Assembly: GCA_021325675.1 (NCBI GenBank)
Contig: JAJTCM010000002.1
Span: 650,209-714,208, forward strand
Origin: Crocinitomicaceae bacterium
GTDB lineage: Bacteria > Bacteroidota > Bacteroidia > Flavobacteriales_D > Crocinitomicaceae
DNA length: 64,000 nt
Reading direction: 5' to 3'
Shown: positions 58,161-64,000 of the stretch, piece after piece
Layout of the letters: each line of letters opens with the position of its first letter
Numbering within the stretch: position 1 is the stretch's first letter
Notes under the pieces: model-generated
The model's input: the letters and a program-made list of their open reading frames with translations, nothing else
Database searches by the model: none
What the model was told of the DNA's origin: nothing
Position numbers and translations under genes: made by a program

Positions 58161-58574
58161 TTAACAAAATTCGTTATAAGCCTCAGTCAAATTCTCGGCA
58201 ATCATCTGGGCAGTTCCGCCTTCGATGTGGTGTCTTTCCAGAAAGTGAACGAGCTCACCGTCTTTAAACAAAGCGATAGACGGGGAAGACGGAGGATAAG
58301 GCAGGAAATGCTTGCGTGCCTGTGCCACAGCTTCCGTATCAACGCCTGCGAAAACTGTTGCTAATTTTGCCGGTGTTTTTTCATTCTGAAGGGAAAGCTT
58401 CACCCCCGGACGCATATTCCCGGCAGCGCATCCGCAAACGGAGTTTACTACTACGAGCAAAACGCCCTCTGTGTTTTTGATGACGTTGTCTACCTGGTCC
58501 GGTGTGGTCAAAGACTGGAATCCTACGTTTGTAAGGTCCGCTTTCATGGGTTCTGTTAAACTTGGAGGATACAT
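58161..58574 (-). CDS. BrxA/BrxB-family bacilliredoxin
   Basis: 137 residues. The thioredoxin-like fold has the family CGC motif (Cys46-Gly-Cys48 in VNSVCGCAAGNMRPG). In Firmicutes bacilliredoxins remove bacillithiol from oxidised proteins; many Bacteroidota carry the protein as well, which suggests that bacillithiol or a similar thiol is made here. No signal peptide. Length is normal. Confidence 0.9.
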   Translation of the reverse strand: MYPPSLTEPMKADLTNVGFQSLTTPDQVDNVIKNTEGVLLVVVNSVCGCAAGNMRPGVKLSLQNEKTPAKLATVFAGVDTEAVAQARKHFLPYPPSSPSIALFKDGELVHFLERHHIEGGTAQMIAENLTEAYNEFC

Positions 58575-58610
58575 AATTGTTAATTTTATGGGTGATTGAA
58601 TTTATTTTAA

Positions 58611-59123
58611 CTATTTGGGACCGGTATATCTGAGCAAGTGCATCGTCCCGCTAAAGCACCTGGTTTTGTATTTATAATTAAATTCTTTGTTCTCCTGCAG
58701 GTCAAGGCTGAAATCCAGGCGCTGGTATAATTTCCGGGCCTCATCATCGCCAATGTACTGGAGGAATTTATCGGTGGAAGTTCCTTGTTTTTTTACGTAT
58801 TCCTCAAAAGGAAGCGTTTTGTCCTCGTGGATCACAACATAAGTCCCCTTCCTGATCCGGAATTCGTAATTACCGTTTTCGTCCGTTTTGAACTTAGTGA
58901 CCGTTTCCTTCTTTTTGTCATTGTTCATCTGCGCCTTCACGTAGAAGGTTGCCAGCGGAAAAGGCTCACTGCTTCCTTTAGCAGCTTCCGGATCGCTCGG
59001 TTTTCCCTGTCCGCAGTAAGGACGGTGAATCTCGATCTTCCCTTTAACGGTAACCGTATTTTTCCCTTTGAGAACCGCACAGGACCCCAGCAGGAAAAAG
59101 GGAATAAACAGGAGCGCTTTCAC
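58611..59123 (-). CDS. Lipoprotein of unknown function (GTG start)
   Basis: 170 residues from a GTG at 59123. The lipoprotein signal MKALLFIPFFLLGSC has its lipid Cys at residue 15. The mature domain has beta-rich stretches (NTVTVKGKIEIHRPYCGQGK, DENGNYEFRIRKGTYVVIHE), recalling a carboxypeptidase-regulatory-like fold. I do not recognise a specific family. A -7 box TAATTTTG lies 4 nt upstream of the GTG; its first bases TAA are the stop codon of aspS. This supports the GTG and a leaderless transcript. Confidence 0.8.
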   Translation of the reverse strand: MKALLFIPFFLLGSCAVLKGKNTVTVKGKIEIHRPYCGQGKPSDPEAAKGSSEPFPLATFYVKAQMNNDKKKETVTKFKTDENGNYEFRIRKGTYVVIHEDKTLPFEEYVKKQGTSTDKFLQYIGDDEARKLYQRLDFSLDLQENKEFNYKYKTRCFSGTMHLLRYTGPK

Positions 59124-59127
59124 TTTG

Positions 59128-59135
59128 CAAAATTA
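59128..59135 (-). promoter_or_regulatory. -7 box inside the aspS stop codon, leaderless-type
   Basis: TAATTTTG on the minus strand; the TAA is the stop codon of aspS. Four nt separate it from the GTG start of the lipoprotein gene. Confidence 0.6.
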
Positions 59136-60890
59136 ATGATTTTCCATGGAAACCGCAATATTCAGCTCTTTTAATTGCGTGCTGTTCAAAGCAGATGGCG
59201 CGTCGATCATTACATCGCGGCCACGGTTGTTTTTCGGGAAAGCAATGTAATCGCGGATAGAATCCGAACCGCCCATCGAAGCAACCAAACGGTCAAGCCC
59301 GAAAGCCAGTCCCCCGTGTGGCGGCGCACCGAATTCAAAAGCATTCATCAGGAAGCCGAATTGCTCCTGCGCTTCTTCCGGCGTAAACCCAAGCAGGTCG
59401 AACATTTGTGCCTGTAATTGTCTGTCATGGATCCGGATCGATCCCCCGCCGATTTCAACGCCGTTAATCGCAAGGTCATACGCATTGGCGCGTACCTTTC
59501 CGGGATCGGTATTGATCAGGTGAAAATCCTCCGGTTTCGGTGAAGTGAAAGGGTGGTGCATCGCGTGGTAACGATCGTTTTCCTCGTCCCATTCGAGCAG
59601 TGGAAAATCCAATACCCACAAAGGCTTGAAAACGTTCGGGTCGCGCAGGCCGAGCTCCGTTCCCATAAATAAACGCAATTCATTCATTTGCTTGCGCACC
59701 TTATCTGTATTTCCGCAAAGCAGCAGGACCAGGTCGCCCGGCTTCGCATTTGTCTTTTCAGCCCATTTCGCGAGCTCTTCTTCGGAATAAAATTTATCTA
59801 CCGAGCTTTTCAGCGTTCCATCTTCGTTGTAGCGCAGGTAAACCAGGCCTGTCGCACCGATTTGCGGGCGTTTTACCCAATCCGTCAGCGCGTCGATCTG
59901 CTTGCGTGTGTAATTGTTCGCCCCTTCGGCATTGATCGCCAAAATAGTTTCAGCACTGTCAAAAACCGGGAAGCCTTTTCCTTTGGTCAATTCTGTTAAA
60001 TCCACAAACTCCATCCCAAAACGGATATCCGGCTTGTCGGAACCATATTTTTCCAGCGCTTCGGCATACGTTATGCGCGGGAAAGTATAATCGAACTGAA
60101 TGCCGCGTACTTCCGCGAACAAATGCTTGATCATGCCTTCAAACGTTTGCAGGATATCTTCCTGTTCCACGAAAGCCATTTCGCAGTCAATCTGTGTGAA
60201 CTCCGGCTGGCGGTCGGCACGTAAATCTTCGTCGCGGAAACATTTTACAATCTGGTAATAACGGTCAAAGCCGGACACCATCAGCAACTGCTTGAACGTC
60301 TGCGGCGATTGCGGCAGGGCATAAAACTCTCCCGGGTTCATGCGGCTCGGCACAATAAAGTCGCGTGCCCCTTCCGGTGTAGATTTGATCAGGTACGGTG
60401 TTTCCACGTCCAGGAAATCCTGGCTATCAAGGTATTTGCGTGTTTCCAGGGCCACCTTGTTGCGCAGGCGGATTTTCTGCTGAACCGGGTTTCTTCTTAA
60501 ATCAAGATAACGGTATTGCGCGCGCAGCTCTTCACCTCCGTCGGTATCGTCTTCAATGGTGAAAGGCGGTGTTTTGGCCGCATTGAGCGTTGTCAGCTTA
60601 CTGACCTTGATCTCAATTTCACCCGTTGGAATATTTTTATTTTTGGAAGAGCGCTCAATAACAGTTCCTTCAACCTGGATCACAAATTCACGTCCCAGTT
60701 TGCGGGCCTGCTCACACAAATCTGCATTTTCTTCCATATTGAAAGCCAGCTGCGTAATGCCGTAACGGTCTCGCAGGTCGATGAAAGTCATTCCCCCTAA
60801 ATCACGGGAGCGCTGCACCCATCCTGCCAGGGTCACTTGTGTATTGATCTGTTCCAGGCGTAATTCGCCGTTTGTATGCGTTCTGTACAT
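59133..60890 (-). CDS. aspS: Aspartyl-tRNA synthetase
   Basis: 585 residues. The N-terminal OB-fold anticodon domain ([20 protein letters not shown]) is followed by the class II catalytic core with [20 protein letters not shown] (motif 2) and [20 protein letters not shown] (motif 3), and the bacterial-type GAD insert (about 290-420). It charges tRNA-Asp. A -7 box lies at 60930-60937; the ATG at 60890 gives the standard start [10 protein letters not shown]. Confidence 0.97.
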   Translation of the reverse strand: MYRTHTNGELRLEQINTQVTLAGWVQRSRDLGGMTFIDLRDRYGITQLAFNMEENADLCEQARKLGREFVIQVEGTVIERSSKNKNIPTGEIEIKVSKLTTLNAAKTPPFTIEDDTDGGEELRAQYRYLDLRRNPVQQKIRLRNKVALETRKYLDSQDFLDVETPYLIKSTPEGARDFIVPSRMNPGEFYALPQSPQTFKQLLMVSGFDRYYQIVKCFRDEDLRADRQPEFTQIDCEMAFVEQEDILQTFEGMIKHLFAEVRGIQFDYTFPRITYAEALEKYGSDKPDIRFGMEFVDLTELTKGKGFPVFDSAETILAINAEGANNYTRKQIDALTDWVKRPQIGATGLVYLRYNEDGTLKSSVDKFYSEEELAKWAEKTNAKPGDLVLLLCGNTDKVRKQMNELRLFMGTELGLRDPNVFKPLWVLDFPLLEWDEENDRYHAMHHPFTSPKPEDFHLINTDPGKVRANAYDLAINGVEIGGGSIRIHDRQLQAQMFDLLGFTPEEAQEQFGFLMNAFEFGAPPHGGLAFGLDRLVASMGGSDSIRDYIAFPKNNRGRDVMIDAPSALNSTQLKELNIAVSMENH

Positions 60891-60929
60891 GTTTGAAATT
60901 TAACTTTGTTGCTACTTCGTGGTGAGGTA

Positions 60930-60937
60930 CAAAGATA
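60930..60937 (-). promoter_or_regulatory. -7 promoter box for aspS
   Basis: TATCTTTG on the minus strand, 39 nt before the ATG. Confidence 0.5.
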
Positions 60938-61052
60938 ATTATTTTTAGTTGATAAGTCGGACGGGGGTTCTTCTGTGGGTTCACCCGTTTCATTTTTAAA
61001 ATAAACTTAATCCAACAAGTCTAATTTTTTATTACCTTCGTAGCTTGTTTTT

Positions 61053-61484
61053 ATGGCGAAAATAACCAGGCATCACCTCGAATTTGAGAACGAGATTGAT
61101 TACGAGTTGATCGGGATCTGCTCCCATGTGGGGGATTATCGCCTGGTTTGGAACCTGAACGAAAGCCTGGACCTGAAGCTGGAAAAATCCCCGGAGCTTT
61201 TCGTGATCACAGGGAAAAAGGGACAGGCTGTTTCGGAACATCCGTTTTATGTGATGCACCACGAGCAGGAACGATGGAGCCTGTACCTGATTAAAAACAA
61301 AAGCGAAGGGAAATTTTTGATTCCCGAAAAGCAGCAGATCGACTATTTCCTGTTTATCTGCAACAATTATACGCTGGAAACAGATCGCTGGGTGGAACAG
61401 TTGCGCGAAATTCCCAATGTGGTGGCCGCTTACGGTTTCGACCCGGAAGATTTCGCTTCGGCGCAGCAAATAGTATTTGAATGA
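61053..61484 (+). CDS. IPExxxVDY-family protein
   Basis: 143 residues. IPEKQQIDYFL (residues 89-99) is the family's naming motif with Ile in place of Val. No signal peptide. A compact alpha/beta protein found in Bacteroidota, often next to pyk as here (71 bp upstream of it). Function is unknown; the gene neighbourhood hints at a link to glycolysis or its regulation (inference). Confidence 0.85.
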   Translation: MAKITRHHLEFENEIDYELIGICSHVGDYRLVWNLNESLDLKLEKSPELFVITGKKGQAVSEHPFYVMHHEQERWSLYLIKNKSEGKFLIPEKQQIDYFLFICNNYTLETDRWVEQLREIPNVVAAYGFDPEDFASAQQIVFE

Positions 61485-61555
61485 CAAAAGAGCCGTAAGG
61501 CAGTTTATGAATAACTGTTTACACGGTCCATTTAACGATGGAAATATAAAAGACA

Positions 61556-62974
61556 ATGAAAAAAACGAAAATAGTAGCCACCCTTGGGCCGGCATCTTCA
61601 AGCCGCGAAGTGTTGAAAGAAATGATCCTGGAAGGACTGAACGTATGCCGTTTGAACTTTTCCCACGGAGCTTATGAGGATTACGCAAAAATTATTCAGA
61701 CAATCCGGGACATCAATGACGAAACAGGTTTAAATGTAGCGATCCTCGCCGATTTACAAGGCCCGAAAATCCGTACACATGAAATGGAAAACAACGGGGT
61801 GTTCCTTGAAAACGGGAAACAGGTCACGATCACAACGGAAAGAACTGTCGGTACAGCCGAGAAATTTTCCATCAACTACCTGCAAATGCCGAAGGACATT
61901 AATCCCGGGGAACGCATCCTCCTGGACGATGGTAAGCTTGCCCTGAAAGTGGTTTCTACGGATAATGAGAAAACAATTATTGCAGAGGTTGTGCATGGCG
62001 GGATCCTGTCCTCCAAAAAAGGCGTGAACCTTCCGAATACGAAAATCTCGATGCCCTGCCTGACGGAAAAGGATCTCGAAGACCTTGAGTTTGCACTCGC
62101 CCAGGATGTAGACTGGATCGGGCTTTCTTTTGTCCGTTCGGGTCACGATATCATTGAATTGAAGCACCTCATCAGCAAGGCAAAAAGCAAGGCTAAGGTT
62201 GTTGCTAAAATCGAAAAGCCGGAAGCGGTAAACGACATTGAAGATATCCTGAAAGCAACGGATGCAATCATGGTAGCGCGCGGCGACCTCGGGGTGGAAG
62301 TTCCTTACCAGAATGTTCCGCTGATCCAGAAAATGCTGATCAAAAAATGCTTCGAGTTTGCCAAGCCGATTATCGTGGCGACACAGATGATGGAAAGCAT
62401 GATTACGAATATTACACCAACGCGCGCTGAAGTAAACGACGTAGCGAATGCAGTGCTTGACGGCGCTGATGCCGTGATGCTTTCCGCTGAAACCTCCGTT
62501 GGAAAATTCCCGATAGAAGTAATCAAAACGATGGCGAACATCGTGAAGGAAATGGAAAAATTTGACGGGATCTACAACAAAGAAGTTGCGCCGGACAAAT
62601 CCCAGCACCGCTTTATTTCAGATTCTATTTGTTTCAATGCCTGCCGTTTGGCCCAGCGCGTAGAAGCGGATGCTATCGTAACAATGTCCTTTTCAGGGTA
62701 TACGGCTTACAAGCTGGCATCACAGCGCCCTGAAGCGCCTATTTATGTGTTTACCAGCAACAAGCAGATTCTTACCCAGCTCAACCTGATTTGGGGCGTG
62801 AAAGGCTTTTACTATGATACGCGCGTCAGCACGGACCATACGATAGCAGATATTAAGAACTTACTGAAGAAAGACGGTTTGCTAAAAGCCGGTGACCTGG
62901 TTGTCAATATCGCCTCAATTCCTTTAGAGGAAAACGGGAAAACCAATATGCTGAAGCTGAGCTACGTGGATTAA
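61556..62974 (+). CDS. pyk: Pyruvate kinase
   Basis: 472 residues. It converts phosphoenolpyruvate and ADP to pyruvate and ATP. TLGPASSSREVLKEMI and VCRLNFSHGAYEDY form the substrate end, KIEKPEAVNDIEDIL carries the catalytic Lys, MVARGDLGVEVP and TQMMESMI the active-site loops, and GADAVMLSAETSVGKFP the barrel end; the C-terminal alpha/beta domain (about 360-472) is complete. Its length is normal for a bacterial enzyme without an extra PEP-utilising domain. Confidence 0.97.
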   Translation: MKKTKIVATLGPASSSREVLKEMILEGLNVCRLNFSHGAYEDYAKIIQTIRDINDETGLNVAILADLQGPKIRTHEMENNGVFLENGKQVTITTERTVGTAEKFSINYLQMPKDINPGERILLDDGKLALKVVSTDNEKTIIAEVVHGGILSSKKGVNLPNTKISMPCLTEKDLEDLEFALAQDVDWIGLSFVRSGHDIIELKHLISKAKSKAKVVAKIEKPEAVNDIEDILKATDAIMVARGDLGVEVPYQNVPLIQKMLIKKCFEFAKPIIVATQMMESMITNITPTRAEVNDVANAVLDGADAVMLSAETSVGKFPIEVIKTMANIVKEMEKFDGIYNKEVAPDKSQHRFISDSICFNACRLAQRVEADAIVTMSFSGYTAYKLASQRPEAPIYVFTSNKQILTQLNLIWGVKGFYYDTRVSTDHTIADIKNLLKKDGLLKAGDLVVNIASIPLEENGKTNMLKLSYVD

Positions 62975-62986
62975 AAAAATCCCGCT

Positions 62987-63487
62987 TTACCTGTCGAAAC
63001 GGTTGACAAACGCATAACGAACGGCAACATTGACAAAGCCCCCGACTTTAATGAAGGGGTAAACGTTGACGCTCGGCCCACCCTCAATCGCTGCATTGAA
63101 CCTTGTTCCCGGCGCGGTGTATTCAACTCCGAACAGGGCGTCCGTCTTTAGGAAAAGTCCTGATGTTTTGGTCATGTCATCGTGTATATAACCTCCGTTA
63201 AGATAATACTGAACATTCGGCCCAACACCGGCGTACCAGTTGTACCCGTCATTCGTTCCGAATTTTTTATTGAATTCCACTATCGGGGAAAAGGCGGCAA
63301 AGCGATTGTCCCTGTCAAAATTTACTCCCGCTGTGTTATCGAGGGCAATCCATTTTCCCATAAAGAATTTTCCGTTCAGTCCAACATAGCCGGGATACCC
63401 GACTTTTACACCGAAGGCCGATTTATATTCCTGGGTAAAAACCAGGAGCGGAATGCTGAAAAAACAAACTGCAAGGATCTTTTTCAT
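62987..63487 (-). CDS. Small outer-membrane-like beta-barrel protein
   Basis: 166 residues. The signal peptide MKKILAVCFFSIPLLVFTQ precedes repeated aromatic strands (FGVKVGYPGYVGLNGKFFMG, NWYAGVGPNVQYYLNGGY, FVNVAVRYAFVNRF). It is short, probably an 8-strand barrel, and has a Phe near the end rather than as the last residue. Function is unknown. It is 45 bp downstream of the truncated T9SS gene and probably cotranscribed with it. Confidence 0.7.
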   Translation of the reverse strand: MKKILAVCFFSIPLLVFTQEYKSAFGVKVGYPGYVGLNGKFFMGKWIALDNTAGVNFDRDNRFAAFSPIVEFNKKFGTNDGYNWYAGVGPNVQYYLNGGYIHDDMTKTSGLFLKTDALFGVEYTAPGTRFNAAIEGGPSVNVYPFIKVGGFVNVAVRYAFVNRFDR

Positions 63488-63532
63488 CGTTATTTTTTGC
63501 TCCTTTTACTGCTTTTTTGCAAAAAGGTTACA

Positions 63533-64000
63533 TCAGAACCCTGTAAAATCCGGTGTCCTCACCCCAATAAAAGATTTCAGGACCCTTTCCCCCACCCCGG
63601 GCACGTCTACATGGATCAGGTAAACACCTGAGGCAACGGGGATACTCTGCTCATTCGTCAGCTGCCAGTCCTGGAAAGTAAAGTGGTTTGATTTTCTATA
63701 AGTTTTAATCAGCTTGCCCGAAAGATTGTAAATTTTAATGGTGCACCTTTCCGGTAAATTAATAATTTTCACGCGGTTGTCGACCTTATTTTTTTCATAT
63801 TCGGAAAAGGCGTAATACGGGTTCGGGACCACATTGATCAGGTCCAGGGCTTCCTTTAAAATACGGCTGTTGGCCGTTTCTGTCGACACACCATCCATCA
63901 TCCATGAGTACATCGGTCTTCCCTGGTTTTCACCTGAAGCAACGAAGTCGTTGTATTCTTTCGTGATACGAACACGGATTTTAACGTCCGTTGACAAATG
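63533..64000 (-). CDS. C-terminal part of a T9SS-secreted protein, 5'-truncated
   Basis: The frame is open to the window edge; the apparent TTG start at 63997 follows an in-frame His codon and is not real. The last ~155 residues include a T9SS sorting domain (LINVVPNPYYAFSEYEKNKV, RCTIKIYNLSGKLIKTYRKS, ending GVRTPDFTGF). The tail uses the form common in large Flavobacteriales surface proteins. The rest of the protein lies outside the window. Confidence 0.88.
   Translation of the reverse strand, partial: HLSTDVKIRVRITKEYNDFVASGENQGRPMYSWMMDGVSTETANSRILKEALDLINVVPNPYYAFSEYEKNKVDNRVKIINLPERCTIKIYNLSGKLIKTYRKSNHFTFQDWQLTNEQSIPVASGVYLIHVDVPGVGERVLKSFIGVRTPDFTGF

Overview
The window looks like a chromosomal segment of a Bacteroidota bacterium, most likely order Flavobacteriales (Crocinitomicaceae/Fluviicola-like; the family is inference). 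Lineage markers are GldH, an IPExxxVDY protein, RicT with Cys clusters, two DUF5686 outer-membrane proteins, three proteins with type IX secretion (T9SS) sorting tails, a HU-like/SPOR fusion, LytTR two-component systems, and more than twenty copies of the Bacteroidota -7 promoter box TAnnTTTG. Shine-Dalgarno sequences are not conspicuous. I see no rRNA, CRISPR array, integrase or insertion sequence. The only RNA gene is a tRNA-Ser(GGA).

Layout. 1-3 kb: the end of a GT9 glycosyltransferase, an acyl-CoA thioesterase and a GH3-family adenylating enzyme. 3-14.4 kb: a signalling block with a giant propeller/7TM/PAS/SpoIIE phosphatase, a thiL-TPR kinase-LytTR operon, a divergent LiaF-like/kinase/LytTR operon and a DYKA-repeat secreted protein. 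14.5-24.4 kb: a DUF2235 hydrolase, a GNAT-nitrilase fusion, holB, a DUF5723 envelope protein, a PlsC-like acyltransferase with purK, and ricT-gldH. 24.5-28.3 kb: an AT-rich T9SS repeat protein, a gene-poor spacer and a small HTH protein. 28.4-36.3 kb: dxr-tatC-DUF5686-lptB with a divergent second DUF5686. 36.4-42 kb: a T9SS 41-residue-repeat protein, a putative barrel, rluB, ribE and a HU/SPOR protein. 42-49.5 kb: recQ, a thioredoxin-like membrane protein, two lipoproteins, Nfu-type NifU, a barrel-less TonB-plug protein, an outer-membrane barrel, MarC and a small membrane protein. 49.5-56.1 kb: a PurF-like enzyme, an SDR plus an unrecognised 731-residue protein, tRNA-Ser and asparaginase. 56.3-64 kb: a tandem pair of Cys-rich secreted proteins, TatD, bacilliredoxin, a lipoprotein, aspS, an IPExxxVDY protein, pyk, a barrel and the end of a T9SS protein.

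Together this is mostly core metabolism and envelope biogenesis with small accessory islands. The most notable points are: (1) four families of short text-like repeats in intergenic DNA, often touching stop codons and often palindromic; (2) nine genes whose -7 box lies 3-5 nt before the start codon, implying leaderless mRNAs; (3) a tandem secreted-protein cassette with an identical 14-nt box at nearly the same distance upstream of each copy; (4) a free-standing TonB plug closed by its own terminator; (5) an operon of an SDR and an unrecognised 731-residue protein; and (6) two LytTR systems head to head beside a 7TM-SpoIIE sensor. I did not find an obvious new defence or mobile system.
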